Origin: Lachnospiraceae bacterium
GTDB taxonomy: Bacteria; Bacillota; Clostridia; Lachnospirales; Lachnospiraceae
Length of the DNA stretch: 64,000 nt
Direction: 5' to 3'
Assembly (NCBI GenBank): GCA_021202465.1
Contig: JAJQCZ010000060.1
Coordinates: forward strand, 1-64,000
Shown piece by piece: positions 53,064 through 62,470 of this stretch (positions are counted from its first letter, which is position 1; every line of letters starts with the position of its first letter). The notes beneath the pieces were generated by a model, which searched no databases, had not been told where the DNA came from, and saw only the letters and a program-made list of their open reading frames with translations. Position numbers and translations under genes: made by a program.

Positions 53064-53941
53064 CGAACCAGACCAGTATTCTGGGACGCCGGAGACGCGG
53101 CAGCGATATGGTGCTCTGTTTCCTGATCTATCTCTGCGCGGCTTTCTCCGTGGCGCTCCTGGTGGGAATCCTGGGATATGTATTCTTCCGCGGCATCGGC
53201 AGTGTGAACCTGTCCTTCCTGACGACGGTAACCAGCGCATTGAAAGGAACCACGGGTATCCTGGGAAATATCATCAATACGCTGTATATTGTGGTTCTGA
53301 CCCTGCTGGTGGCGACGCCCATCGGCGTGGGAGCCGCGATCTATCTGAATGAATATGCGAAACCGGGCCGTCTGGTGCGTGCCATCGAGTTCACGACGGA
53401 GACGCTGTCCGGCATTCCCTCCATCATTTTCGGCCTGTTCGGTATGACCTTCTTCGGGCAGACGCTGGGGCTGGGTTATTCGCTGCTCAACGGTTCGCTG
53501 ACGCTGACACTGATGGTGCTGCCGCTGATCACGCGGAATACGCAGGAGGCGCTGAAGACGGTTCCTGCCTCCTACCGCAGCGGCGCGCTGGGAATCGGCG
53601 CCACGAAATGGTACATGATTCGCACGATTCTGCTTCCTTCGGCGATGCCCGGCATCGTCACCGGCATCATCCTGGCGGTGGGCCGGATCGTCGGCGAATC
53701 GGCGGCGCTGCTGTTCACGGCGGGAAGCGATTACAAGCTGCCTTCGAGCTTCGGCGTCGGTTATCTGCAGAAAATCTTTCAGTCCGGCGGTACTCTGACG
53801 ATCCAGCTCTATCTGAGCATGCAGAAGGGACAGTATGACACGGCCTTCGGTATCGCCGTGGTACTGTTGGTCATCGTGCTGGGAATCAACCTGCTGACAA
53901 AATATCTGGCAAGTAAGCTGGATGTAAACCGGAAAAAATGA
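53060..53941 (+). CDS. pstA: Phosphate ABC permease PstA
   Basis: This 293-residue permease has six membrane helices. [25 protein letters not shown] and [15 protein letters not shown] are the coupling-loop features of PstA. It follows pstC with an ATGA overlap and overlaps the next frame by 4 bp if pstB starts at 53938. Confidence 0.93.
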   Translation: MTNQTSILGRRRRGSDMVLCFLIYLCAAFSVALLVGILGYVFFRGIGSVNLSFLTTVTSALKGTTGILGNIINTLYIVVLTLLVATPIGVGAAIYLNEYAKPGRLVRAIEFTTETLSGIPSIIFGLFGMTFFGQTLGLGYSLLNGSLTLTLMVLPLITRNTQEALKTVPASYRSGALGIGATKWYMIRTILLPSAMPGIVTGIILAVGRIVGESAALLFTAGSDYKLPSSFGVGYLQKIFQSGGTLTIQLYLSMQKGQYDTAFGIAVVLLVIVLGINLLTKYLASKLDVNRKK

Positions 53942-53985
53942 GAAAAACGAAAATCGAAGAAGACGCAAGGGAGGAATCGGCCGTT

Positions 53986-54867
53986 ATGAGCCAGGAAACG
54001 AAGAAACAACCGACGGAGGCGCCGGTCGCGGAGAAGCGGGGAAATAAGACACCCGTCCCCATGGCTGCAGAAACCCGGAAACCGGCGTCCCGGAAGAAGA
54101 ATACGGTGCCGGAGGATGTGAAGATCCGCGTCCAGAATCTGGACCTGTATTACGGGGAAAATCACGCTCTGAAAAATGTCAGCATGGATATTGAAAAGAA
54201 TGCGGTCACAGCCTTCATCGGCCCTTCGGGCTGCGGAAAGTCCACATTTCTGAAGACGCTGAACCGCATGAACGATCTGATTGACAATGTGAAGATTACA
54301 GGAAATATTTATCTGGACGGGGAGGATATCTATCAGTCGGGTGTGGACACGACGCTGCTGCGCAAAAAGGTGGGTATGGTGTTCCAGCAGCCGAACCCCT
54401 TTCCCATGAGTATTTACGATAATGTGGCGTATGGCCCCCGCATCCATGGCATCCGGGACCGGCATGTGCTGGACGAGATCGTCGAGCGAAGCCTGCGGGA
54501 CGCGGCCATTTTCGATGAGGTGAAGGACCGGCTGAAGAAGTCTGCCCTGGGTCTCTCCGGGGGACAGCAGCAGCGTCTCTGCATCGCGCGGGCGCTGGCA
54601 GTGGAACCCGAGGTTCTGCTGATGGATGAGCCCACCTCGGCGCTGGATCCAATCTCCACGCTGAAGGTGGAGGATCTGATGGTGGAGCTGAAGAAGAAAT
54701 ATACCGTCGCCGCCGTCACTCACAATATGCAGCAGGCCGCCCGTGTGTCGGATTATACCGCCTTCTTCCTGGTCGGAGAGGTCGTGGAGTTCGACGTCAC
54801 CCGAAATATTTTCGAGCATCCCAGCGACAAGCGGACCGAGGATTACGTGACCGGGCGGTTCGGCTGA
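53986..54867 (+). CDS. pstB: Phosphate ABC ATPase PstB
   Basis: This 293-residue ATPase has Walker [10 protein letters not shown], the PstB-type [25 protein letters not shown], signature [15 protein letters not shown] and Walker [14 protein letters not shown]. The N-terminus carries an extra Lys/Pro-rich stretch of about 40 residues before VRNLDLYYG-like sequence, which is not usual for PstB. I prefer ATG 53986 (GGGAGG upstream); ATG 53938, overlapping the pstA stop, is also possible and would make the tail longer. Confidence 0.93.
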   Translation: MSQETKKQPTEAPVAEKRGNKTPVPMAAETRKPASRKKNTVPEDVKIRVQNLDLYYGENHALKNVSMDIEKNAVTAFIGPSGCGKSTFLKTLNRMNDLIDNVKITGNIYLDGEDIYQSGVDTTLLRKKVGMVFQQPNPFPMSIYDNVAYGPRIHGIRDRHVLDEIVERSLRDAAIFDEVKDRLKKSALGLSGGQQQRLCIARALAVEPEVLLMDEPTSALDPISTLKVEDLMVELKKKYTVAAVTHNMQQAARVSDYTAFFLVGEVVEFDVTRNIFEHPSDKRTEDYVTGRFG

Positions 54868-54886
54868 CAGAGAAGGAGAATGTGGT

Positions 54887-55556
54887 ATGGCAACCAGATT
54901 ATTGTTTGAACAGGAACTGCAGGAGCTGCGAAAGAGCGTGGCGGATATGGGCTACCAGGTGGAGAGCAATTACGACCGGCTCTTTGCCGCCCTTCAGACG
55001 CTGGACTTCGGCACCGTCGAGGCCATCGTGAAAAATGACCGCGATGTCAACGATATGGAGCGAGCGGTAGAGGCTCAGTGCCTGCATCTGATCACGAAGC
55101 AGCAGCCCATTGCCCGCGATCTGCGGGTGGTGTCGGCCTCCCTGAAGGTGGTCACGGACATCGAGCGGATCGGAGATCATGTGGCGGACATTGCGGAGCT
55201 GGCACTCCGGGGGGGGGGGAGAGAATGCCGATCTGGAGGAGATCTCCGGCCATCTGGAGACCATGATCGAGGAGACCCGGGCGCAGATGCATCGGGCCAT
55301 TGAGGCCTTCGTGAGCCGGGATGCCAGCCGGGTACGCGAGGTCACCGAGGGGGATGATGTCGTCGACAGTCTTTTCGCTGCTGTCCAGGCGGATGTAATC
55401 AGCTATCTCCGCAGGGGAATCGGGCGGGAGGATGCCTGCGTGGATGTGCTGCTGATCGCCAAGTATCTGGAGCGCATCGGCGACCATGCGGTTAATATCG
55501 GTGAGTGGGAGTCCTTCCAGGAGAGCGGCTCCATCGATCATGTCCGGCTTCTGTGA
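54887..55556 (+). pseudogene. phoU: phoU, broken or phase-switched at an 11-G tract
   Basis: PhoU represses the Pho response when phosphate is plentiful by acting between PstB and PhoR. Two frames together encode a complete PhoU: 54887 to about 55215 has the first three-helix bundle (ending IERIGDHVADIAELALRGG). From about 55215 a different frame continues ENADLEEISGHLETM through KYLERIGDHAVNIGEW to 55556. The frames meet at a run of 11 G (55209-55219). With 10 G (or 8) the frame would be intact. As written the product stops at 55303 (138 aa) after a short nonsense tail. The run could mean phase variation, a true mutation or a sequencing error. Confidence 0.8.
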
Positions 55557-55601
55557 GCAGAACCGGAATGCACAGTGTTCAGAGGGGAATGAGTCTATAT
55601 G

Positions 55602-55633
55602 CAGAGCCTTCCGCGGGGGTGGCTCTGTTTTTT
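55602..55633 (+). terminator. Terminator of the pst operon
   Basis: CAGAGCC (55602-55608) and GGCTCTG (55621-55627) form a stem followed by TTTTTT. Confidence 0.8.
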
Positions 55634-55675
55634 ATCATACAGGAAAGTCTTTCGCACTTTTCTGTATGATAAAAA
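55629..55675. repeat. Long hairpin downstream of the pst terminator
   Basis: TTTTTATCATACAG plus AAAGT (55629-55648) pairs with ACTTT plus CTGTATGATAAAAA (55656-55675), an almost perfect 20-bp stem with one mismatch and a 7-nt loop. It shares its T-run with the preceding terminator. It could be a reverse-strand terminator or a leader structure for trkA. Confidence 0.6.
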
Positions 55676-55749
55676 GCCTCCGGCGGATGCGCAAAGCGCA
55701 TTCTATTGTTTATTTCTGCCTGTTTTGTCTGTACCCGGACAACTTCCGC

Positions 55750-55778
55750 TTGCTTTTTGGCTTCAAATTGCATATAGT
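55750..55778 (+). promoter_or_regulatory. Predicted promoter of trkA-trkH
   Basis: TTGCTT (55750-55755) and TATAGT (55773-55778) are 17 bp apart. A 10-bp palindrome TCGTATACGA lies just after it and might be an operator. Confidence 0.6.
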
Positions 55779-55843
55779 AAGAATCGTATACGAATGTCCG
55801 GGCAGTCTGAAGGCGGGAAGACTGCGCGATATAAGGAGCACAT

Positions 55844-57214
55844 ATGAATATTATCATCGTGGGCTGTGGCAAGGTGGGTTATACTCTGGCCGGACAGCTG
55901 AACGGCGAGGGACATGATATTACGATCATTGAGCGGTCGGCGGAGCGGATTCAGTCTGTTTCCGGCAGCCTGGATGTGCAGCTGATCAGCGGCAGCGGAA
56001 CCAGTGTCCGCACGCTGCGGGAGGCGAATGTCGAGGAGGCAGACCTGCTGATTGCAGTGACGAATCAGGATGAAGTGAATCTGCTGAGCTGTCTGATCGC
56101 CGGAAAGACAAGCCATTGCCGTACTGTGGCCCGGGTGCGGAACCCGGAATATTTTGAGGAAATCGCTTATATCCGTCAGTGTATGGGAACTTCCCTGATC
56201 ATCAATCCGGAGTTCTCGACGGCGCGGGAGATTGCGCATCTGATCGAGGTGCCTTCGGCGATGGAGATTGATTCCTTCGCCAAGGGAACGGTGGATCTGC
56301 TGAAGCTGGAGATCCCCACGGGCTCGGTCCTTGACGGGATGCGGGTGGACGAGTTCTCGGCCCGCTTCAACCGGCAGGCGCTGATCTGCATCCGGCAGCG
56401 CGGACGGGAGGTCGAGATCCCCAACGGCGCCACGGTTCTGGAACAGAAGGATATCATTTATATCATTCTGCCGCCCCGGCAGATTCGCAGCTTCTGTGAG
56501 TCGGTGGGGCTGCCGGTGCGCCCGCTGCGCCGGGTCATGATTGCCGGAGGCAGTACCATTTCCTTTTATCTGGCGAAACGGCTGCTGCGAAATGGATTCT
56601 CTGTGACGATCATTGAGAAGGATTACAGCCGGTGCGAGTTCCTTAGCGACGCGCTGCCGGAGGCGAACATCGTCTATGGGGATGCCACGGATTACGAGAT
56701 GCTCCTGGAAGAAGAGCTGACCGGGATGGATGCTTTTGTAGCCCTGACCAGTCTGGACGAGGAGAATGTCTTCCTCTCTCTCTATGCCAACAAAATGGCG
56801 CCCCGATGCAAGAAAATCACCAAAAATAATCACCTTTCCCTGGATGATATTGTGGAATCCCTTCCTGTGGGGAGTCTGGTCGCTCCGAAGGATATCACGG
56901 CGGAGTATATCAGCCAGTATGTGCGTTCCCTGAATAATTCCCACAGCAGCAATGTGGAGGCGGTTTATCGTCTGGTGGGAGGACAGGTGGAGGCGTTGGA
57001 ATTCCGTTTGAATGAACAGTCGGCGGTGACGGGAAAACCGCTGATGGACCTGCGGCTGAAGGACAATCTTCTGATCTGCTGCATCCTGCGTGAGGGAAAG
57101 ATCATCACGCCCGGCGGCCGGGATACCCTGGAGAAGGGGGATACTGTGGTGGTCGTCACCACGCACCGGGGACTGGGCAATATCCGGGAAATCCTCCGGA
57201 ACCCGCCGCGGTAG
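55844..57214 (+). CDS. trkA: Trk potassium channel regulatory subunit TrkA
   Basis: This 456-residue cytosolic protein consists of two RCK units, each with a Rossmann-type N-domain and a small C-domain. The first starts MNIIIVGCGKVGYTLAGQL and the second with VMIAGGSTISFYLAKRLL. The acidic ends of the nucleotide-binding strands (TIIERS, TIIEKD) fit NAD(H)/ATP binding. TrkA gates the TrkH channel encoded 13 bp downstream. Fusion of two RCK units is the normal TrkA form. Confidence 0.92.
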   Translation: MNIIIVGCGKVGYTLAGQLNGEGHDITIIERSAERIQSVSGSLDVQLISGSGTSVRTLREANVEEADLLIAVTNQDEVNLLSCLIAGKTSHCRTVARVRNPEYFEEIAYIRQCMGTSLIINPEFSTAREIAHLIEVPSAMEIDSFAKGTVDLLKLEIPTGSVLDGMRVDEFSARFNRQALICIRQRGREVEIPNGATVLEQKDIIYIILPPRQIRSFCESVGLPVRPLRRVMIAGGSTISFYLAKRLLRNGFSVTIIEKDYSRCEFLSDALPEANIVYGDATDYEMLLEEELTGMDAFVALTSLDEENVFLSLYANKMAPRCKKITKNNHLSLDDIVESLPVGSLVAPKDITAEYISQYVRSLNNSHSSNVEAVYRLVGGQVEALEFRLNEQSAVTGKPLMDLRLKDNLLICCILREGKIITPGGRDTLEKGDTVVVVTTHRGLGNIREILRNPPR

Positions 57215-57226
57215 GGAGGAGAGGCC

Positions 57227-58666
57227 ATGAATCTGTCAATCATTGTCTTCGTGATCGGCTGGGTCGTCATGATGGAGGGGGTCTTTTTCCTGCCTCCGGC
57301 TCTGGTGGGCCTGATCTACGGGGAATATCAGGATGCCGCGGTTTATCTGATCCTGGGACTGCTCTGTATCGCGGCGGGGTATCTGCTGCGCCGCCGGAAA
57401 CCGCGCTCCATGACCTTTTATGCCCGCGAGGGCTTCGTGGCTGTGGCGCTGGCCTGGATCGTGCTGAGTCTCATTGGCTGCGTGCCCTTCGTGGTCAGCG
57501 GCGATATCCCTTCTTTTACGAATGCCCTCTTTGAAGTGATTTCCGGCTTTACCACGACAGGATCCAGTATCCTGACCGATGTGGAGGCTCTGTCTCACAG
57601 CAACCTGTTCTGGCGGAGCTTTACCCACTGGATCGGCGGCATGGGGGTGCTGGTCTTTATTCTGATCGTTCTGCCCATGTCCGGCGCGTCCACGATGAAT
57701 TTGATGCGGGCGGAAAGTCCCGGTCCTTCGGTGGGGAAGCTGGTTCCCAAGGTGCGTCAGACTGCTACCCTCCTGTATACGATCTACATCGCCATGACGG
57801 CGGCGGAGATCGTGCTTCTTCTGCTGGGAGGAATGCCGCTCTTTGATTCCCTGTGCCATGCCTTCGGCACAGCGGGAACCGGCGGCTTCGGCATCAAGTC
57901 GGACAGCATCGCGGGCTATTCGGTTCATCTGCAGAATATAATCACGGTTTTCATGTTCCTTTTCGGCGTGAATTTCAGTTTTTATTACTATATCCTGATT
58001 CGTAAGGTGAGCGACGCCTTCCATATGGAAGAGGTTCGCTGGTATCTGACAATCTATCTGGCGGCGGTGGCGCTGATCACGCTGAATCTGACCGCAGCCG
58101 GGAATTCCTTCCTGACCAGTCTGCAGCAGGTGGCCTTCCAGGTCTCCTCGATCATGACGACGACCGGTTATGCCACGACGGATTTCAATCTCTGGCCCAA
58201 TTTCTCGCGGGCCCTGATGGTCTGCATCATGTTCATCGGCGCCTGCGCCGGCAGCACCGGCGGCGGCATGAAGGTGTCCCGTATCATTCTGTACGCGAAA
58301 CAGATACGGCTGGAGCTGCTGCAGCAGATTCATCCGCGCAGCATCAAGACTGTGAAGACAGACGGCAAGACGGTGGACAAAAATGTTCTTCGTTCGGCGA
58401 ATATATTTCTGATGACGTATGCTCTGATCTTCGTGGTCTCCTTCCTGCTAATCTGTCTGGATAGTTTTGATTTGACGACCAACTTCACGGCGGTGGCGGC
58501 TACGCTGAACAACATCGGCCCCGGCCTGAATGTCGTGGGACCCACGGGAAACTTCGCGGAGTTCTCACTGCTATCCAAATATGTTCTCATGTTCGACATG
58601 CTGGCGGGGCGGCTGGAGATCATCCCCATGCTGGTGCTGTTCCATCCGGAGACGTGGAAGAAATAA
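57227..58666 (+). CDS. trkH: Trk potassium uptake protein TrkH
   Basis: This 479-residue membrane protein has the fourfold M1-P-M2 repeat of the Trk/Ktr family. Selectivity-filter loops are visible in FTTTGSSILTD, GTAGTGGFGIKSD, MTTTGYATTDF and NIGPGLNVVGPTGNF. It forms the K+ pore with TrkA as regulatory ring. It is the last gene of the operon and ends with a terminator at 58673-58703. Placement inside a Pho gene cluster is unusual; charge balance for phosphate uptake is a possible reason. Confidence 0.93.
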   Translation: MNLSIIVFVIGWVVMMEGVFFLPPALVGLIYGEYQDAAVYLILGLLCIAAGYLLRRRKPRSMTFYAREGFVAVALAWIVLSLIGCVPFVVSGDIPSFTNALFEVISGFTTTGSSILTDVEALSHSNLFWRSFTHWIGGMGVLVFILIVLPMSGASTMNLMRAESPGPSVGKLVPKVRQTATLLYTIYIAMTAAEIVLLLLGGMPLFDSLCHAFGTAGTGGFGIKSDSIAGYSVHLQNIITVFMFLFGVNFSFYYYILIRKVSDAFHMEEVRWYLTIYLAAVALITLNLTAAGNSFLTSLQQVAFQVSSIMTTTGYATTDFNLWPNFSRALMVCIMFIGACAGSTGGGMKVSRIILYAKQIRLELLQQIHPRSIKTVKTDGKTVDKNVLRSANIFLMTYALIFVVSFLLICLDSFDLTTNFTAVAATLNNIGPGLNVVGPTGNFAEFSLLSKYVLMFDMLAGRLEIIPMLVLFHPETWKK

Positions 58667-58672
58667 AAAATC

Positions 58673-58703
58673 GAGTAGGAGGCGGTTTTCCCGCCTCCTA
58701 CTC
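58673..58703 (+). terminator. Terminator after trkH
   Basis: GAGTAGGAGGCGG and CCGCCTCCTACTC form a 13-bp perfect stem. The flanking ATCGAG and CTGCG(T/C) resemble the element at 3178-3208, so the two are copies of one repeat type. No T-run follows. Confidence 0.65.
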
Positions 58704-58764
58704 TCCTGCGCGGGCTGCGTCCGGCGTCAGCCGGAAAAGACCTTGCGCAGCCCTGCGTATACAA

Positions 58765-58801
58765 AAGCCGCGGCCAGAGAATCCTTCTCCGGCCGCGGCT
58801 T
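58765..58801. terminator. Strong GC-rich hairpin at the end of the anti-sigma gene
   Basis: AAGCCGCGGCC (58765-58775) and GGCCGCGGCTT (58791-58801) pair perfectly, with partial extension on both sides (TATAC/GTATG). Minus-strand genes end toward it; on the minus strand the stem is followed by TTTTG. Confidence 0.65.
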
Positions 58802-58854
58802 CTGTATGCAATAGCAGGTGAAATATTAATGAAAAACTATTTTTTTTCTGAGCG

Positions 58855-59814
58855 TTATGAGACGGCAAATCCTCCCGCCTCCCAGGTCCACAGGCCGTCT
58901 TCCCGTTCAGCTGCGCATTCCTCGAAATAGATCGCTCCGTCGCTGCCGGCGATCTTGCAGGCGGAGAAAGTGAAGGAATTGTCGCCGGTGATTCCTGTAC
59001 AGGTGATACACAGCCCGATGCCTTCCGGGTCTGTGACGGCTTCATCCAAAGTGTGTTCGTCGGAGGACGCCAGCGTCACGGTCACGCCGAAGGCATCGGA
59101 GGCCCGGTCGGCGAGGAGCTCCTGTTCCTCTTCGGTCAGTGCCGCAAATCCTTCCTCCGGAAAATCTGCCAGATCGAGGATTGCCCAGGTGACGCCGTCG
59201 TTGAGGGCGGTATCTGACTCCCAGAGCTCTGTCAGTACGGCAAAGAGCAGGTCTTCCAGGGAGTCATATTCGTCGGCCGCGGCAGCGGTGACCTCTTCTG
59301 TGCTTTCTGAAAATTCTCTGATATCCTCCGCAGTGGTTGTGACATCGGAGGCTTCGGCGGTTTCCTCCGTGATGACGTCGGGAATTGCTCCTGCCTCTTC
59401 CGTTTCTTCCGAGACAGCGTTTTCGCCGGCGATTTCTTCGTCTGCTGCAACTGTTTCACGGTCGTTCGGGATGCCGGTGCTGACATCGGGCTCCTGTTCG
59501 GCAGCGGCCTCCTCCTGATCGTAGAGATCCATGTCCGTCTCCCGAATCGTCGTGCTTTTCTCCGGGGTGCTCACCCGCCAGGCCGCGTAGGCAACGAAGG
59601 CGATGCAGAAGCAGGCGGCCAGGGCCGCCAGGCGGCGGGGGAAGCGGCGTCTGGTCTGTTTCCCCGGCGGTGCAGCAGGCGCTTCATCGGCGGCTTCCTC
59701 GACCCATGCGTCATTGATTTCACTCATCGCTTCGAAGAGTCGTTCTGCGCCCCGGGATGTTCCGTTCTCTCTGGAGTTCTCTGCTTCCCGCAGGGATTTA
59801 TTTTCATCTCTCAT
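58855..59814 (-). CDS. Putative anti-sigma factor, membrane-anchored
   Basis: This 319-residue protein has a cytosolic N-terminal part with LFEAMSEINDAWVEEA (about 28-43), as in the anti-sigma proteins paired with Clostridial ECF sigma factors. A membrane helix follows (about 60-78), then a long acidic Glu/Ala/Thr linker (about 95-185). The extracellular domain (about 190-319) contains GDNSFTFSACKIAGSDGAIYF. No zinc-binding anti-sigma motif (H-x3-C-x2-C) is present. It overlaps the sigma gene by 4 bp, so it likely binds that sigma factor and senses an envelope signal. Confidence 0.7.
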   Translation of the reverse strand: MRDENKSLREAENSRENGTSRGAERLFEAMSEINDAWVEEAADEAPAAPPGKQTRRRFPRRLAALAACFCIAFVAYAAWRVSTPEKSTTIRETDMDLYDQEEAAAEQEPDVSTGIPNDRETVAADEEIAGENAVSEETEEAGAIPDVITEETAEASDVTTTAEDIREFSESTEEVTAAAADEYDSLEDLLFAVLTELWESDTALNDGVTWAILDLADFPEEGFAALTEEEQELLADRASDAFGVTVTLASSDEHTLDEAVTDPEGIGLCITCTGITGDNSFTFSACKIAGSDGAIYFEECAAEREDGLWTWEAGGFAVS

Positions 59815-60374
59815 AAGACAATTCCCTCCCTTTCCAGGGCTTCCCGCAGCTTCTTCCGGCTGCGGAAGAGGCTGGATTTCACGGTGCTTTCATTCAAAGC
59901 GAGGTTCCGGGCGATATCGGCGACCGGGTCTACATACCAGTAACGGCGCAGGAAAATGAAACGGTCCCGCTCCGTGAGCTGTCCGAGGAAGAGGTCGAGC
60001 TGTCGTACAAGCTCCGCCTCCTCCACGGCCTGTTCCGGTGTGCTGTGGGGTGAGGGGATGCATTCGCTCAGTTCATCCAGAGCCAGAGCTATTTCTCCGC
60101 CGCCCCGTTTCTGCCGCCGCCGTCCGCGGAAGCGGTCGAAGGCCAGGTTGCGGGTGATTTTTCCCAGAAACGCGGCGAAGCGCGAGGGACGCGACGGCGG
60201 GATGGCCTGCCAGGTCCGCAGCCAGGTGTCGTTGACGCATTCCTCGGAATCTTCTGGATTGCTCAGTATATGATCGGCGATGGAGAAGCAGTAGCGGCCA
60301 TAGCGTTCCGCCGTGGCCGGAATGGCCTCCTCCCGCCGGTTCCAGAACAGATTGACAAGCTCGTGATCTTCCAT
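59811..60374 (-). CDS. ECF-type RNA polymerase sigma factor
   Basis: This 187-residue sigma factor has region 2 (AERYGRYCFSIADHILSNPEDSEECVNDTWLRTW, about 22-56) and region 4 (LTERDRFIFLRRYWYVDPVADIARNL, about 133-158, then ESTVKSSLFRSRKKLREAL). The start MEDHELVNLFWNRREEAI is typical of a Clostridial ECF group whose partner is a membrane-anchored protein with a Glu-rich linker. It is followed with a 4-bp overlap by that partner. The target genes are unknown. Confidence 0.85.
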   Translation of the reverse strand: MEDHELVNLFWNRREEAIPATAERYGRYCFSIADHILSNPEDSEECVNDTWLRTWQAIPPSRPSRFAAFLGKITRNLAFDRFRGRRRQKRGGGEIALALDELSECIPSPHSTPEQAVEEAELVRQLDLFLGQLTERDRFIFLRRYWYVDPVADIARNLALNESTVKSSLFRSRKKLREALEREGIVL

Positions 60375-60446
60375 CGGGTTCCCTCCTCCCCGGATTCCCG
60401 AAGGAATCCCCCTTTTATTTATAAGACGCTGTTTTGATGCTCAGGT

Positions 60447-60619
60447 TTTACGGAAATTTTATCACAGGTAAGAGCCGGCCCGCAATGAAAGAAACCTGTT
60501 TTACGCCGACTTTCCCTACTGTTTATGGAACGGTCTGCTTTGAATGCAAAGTTTACGCAGACTTTACATAGAATACCCTGTGATTTTACATACCCCTGTT
60601 ACGCTCTGTCACGTATAAA
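60447..60619 (+). promoter_or_regulatory. Pho box arrays and promoter of the Na/Pi cotransporter gene
   Basis: Three clusters of TTTACA-like hexamers each keep 11-bp steps. The first is TTTACG 60447 and TTTATC 60458. The second is TTTACG 60500, TTTCCC 60511 and TTTATG 60522. The third is TTTACG 60552, TTTACA 60563, TTTACA 60585 (two steps on) and CTGTTA 60596. A -10 candidate TATAAA lies at 60614-60619. The arrangement matches PhoB/PhoP binding and suggests tight phosphate control of the following gene. Confidence 0.7.
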
Positions 60620-60666
60620 CAAAGAGCAGATGGAAATAAAATAGAAGCAGGAGGGAATAGAAACAG

Positions 60667-62424
60667 ATGGATTTTTTTGATATACTGAGCATGATCGGAG
60701 GACTGGCTCTGCTTTTATACGGCATGAATGCCATGGGAGACGGGCTGGCGAAAGCCTCCGGGGGTCGGCTGGAGCGGATCCTGGAGAAACTGACATCGAA
60801 TCCCATACGTGCGGTGCTCCTGGGCGCGGGCGTGACGGCGGTGATTCAGTCGTCATCGGCGACAACAGTCATGGTCGTGGGCTTTGTCAATTCGGGCATC
60901 ATGAAGCTGCACCAGGCGGTGGGCATCATCATGGGAGCCAACGTGGGAACAACGGTCACGTCCTGGATTCTGAGTCTGTCGGGCATCGAAAGCGACAATT
61001 TCTGGATTCAGCTGCTGAAGCCCAGCTCCTTCGCCCCGGTTCTGGGGATCATCGGTGTGGTGCTGATGATGTTTCAGAAGGAGGAGAAGAAGAAAAATAT
61101 CGGGCAGGTGCTCATCGGCTTTGCCATTCTGATGACGGGTATGGATGCCATGAGTTCGGCGGTGAAGCCGCTGGCGGACGTGCCGGAATTTACCGGGATT
61201 CTGACCGCCTTTTCGAATCCGGTCCTGGGGATGCTGGCCGGAGCACTGCTGACGGCGGTGATCCAGAGCTCCTCGGCCTCCGTGGGTATTCTGCAGGCAC
61301 TGTGTGCCACGGGGGCTGTCAGCTACGGGACGGCGATCCCCATCATCATGGGGCAGAACATCGGTACCTGCGCCACAGCGCTGATCTCCGGTGCGGGTGC
61401 CTCGAAAAACGCCCGGCGGGCCGCTCTGGTGCATCTGTATTTTAATGTCATCGGCACGGTGGTCTTCATGGTGATCTTTTACGCCGTGAATGCGCTGGTT
61501 CATTTTGAATTTCTGGGGGATGCGGCGAATGCCGCAGGGATCGCCGTGGTCCACACGGCCTTTAACCTGGCGGCAACGGCTGTTCTGCTGCCCTTCTCCC
61601 GCGGGCTGGAGCGGCTGGCCGTTCTCAGTATCCCGGACGACGAACAGCCCGAGGAGCTGCGCGAGTTTCAGCTGCTGGATGACCGGTTCTTAAGCAAGCC
61701 CGGCTTTGCCGTGGGAGAGTGCTGTCAGGTGACGGCCCGGATGGCGGAGCTGACAAAGCGGTCCATCGAGGGTGCGTTTGACCTCGTGGAAGGAGAATAT
61801 TCGGAGGAGAAGGCGGGTGAGATTCAGGCCCTGGAGGCCAAGATCGACCGCTACGAGGATGAGCTGGGCACCTATCTGGTGAAGATTTCCCGGCATTCTC
61901 TCTCCCGGGAGGATAACTGCACGGTTTCCATCCTGCTGCACAGCATCGGCAACCTGGAGCGCATTTCCGACCATGCCGTGAACCTGATGGAGTCGGCGCG
62001 GGAGCTTCACGAGAAGGATATTCATTTTTCCGCGGACGGAGCGGAGGAGCTGGGGGTCTTCACGCGCGCGCTGCGGGATATCGTGGACCGGGCCATCCGC
62101 ACCTTTATTGAGGGCGATCTGACTCTGGCGGCTACGGTGGAACCGCTGGAGGAGACAATCGATGAGATTAATGATACAATTATGCTGCACCATATCGAGA
62201 GACTGAAGAGCGGGGAGTGTACCATCGAGTCGGGATTTGTTCTGCAGGACATTGCCAATAACTACGAACGGGTGGCGGATCACTGCTCCAACCTGGCTGT
62301 CTGCCAGCTGGAGGTGCGGCAGGGAGATTTTGATACGCATGCCTATCTGCATGAAGTGAAGGCGACGGACAACGAATTCCGGCGGCGGTTTGACGCATTT
62401 TCCGAGGAATATCGTCTGGGATAA
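60667..62424 (+). CDS. Na+/phosphate cotransporter with C-terminal PhoU domain
   Basis: This 585-residue protein has about eight membrane helices in its first 310 residues. Two NptA/YjbB-type inverted repeats, each with a QSSSA motif (IQSSSATTVMVVGFVNSG and IQSSSASVGILQALC), are characteristic of the PNaS family. From about 360 to 570 comes a PhoU-like helical domain (LEAKIDRYEDELGTYL, ERISDHAVNLMESA, ANNYERVADHCSNLAVCQ). It imports or exports phosphate with sodium. The PhoU domain may partly stand in for the broken phoU. It lies under Pho boxes and directly before phoB. Confidence 0.9.
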   Translation: MDFFDILSMIGGLALLLYGMNAMGDGLAKASGGRLERILEKLTSNPIRAVLLGAGVTAVIQSSSATTVMVVGFVNSGIMKLHQAVGIIMGANVGTTVTSWILSLSGIESDNFWIQLLKPSSFAPVLGIIGVVLMMFQKEEKKKNIGQVLIGFAILMTGMDAMSSAVKPLADVPEFTGILTAFSNPVLGMLAGALLTAVIQSSSASVGILQALCATGAVSYGTAIPIIMGQNIGTCATALISGAGASKNARRAALVHLYFNVIGTVVFMVIFYAVNALVHFEFLGDAANAAGIAVVHTAFNLAATAVLLPFSRGLERLAVLSIPDDEQPEELREFQLLDDRFLSKPGFAVGECCQVTARMAELTKRSIEGAFDLVEGEYSEEKAGEIQALEAKIDRYEDELGTYLVKISRHSLSREDNCTVSILLHSIGNLERISDHAVNLMESARELHEKDIHFSADGAEELGVFTRALRDIVDRAIRTFIEGDLTLAATVEPLEETIDEINDTIMLHHIERLKSGECTIESGFVLQDIANNYERVADHCSNLAVCQLEVRQGDFDTHAYLHEVKATDNEFRRRFDAFSEEYRLG

Positions 62425-62470
62425 GCGAAAGCCGCAGCGGTACAGCGAAAGAGAAGAGGGAGGCGCGCAG

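Noticed and set aside
55763-57166. 467-codon minus-strand frame opposite trkA
   Set aside because: trkA is unmistakable on the plus strand; the antisense frame is an artefact of codon composition.
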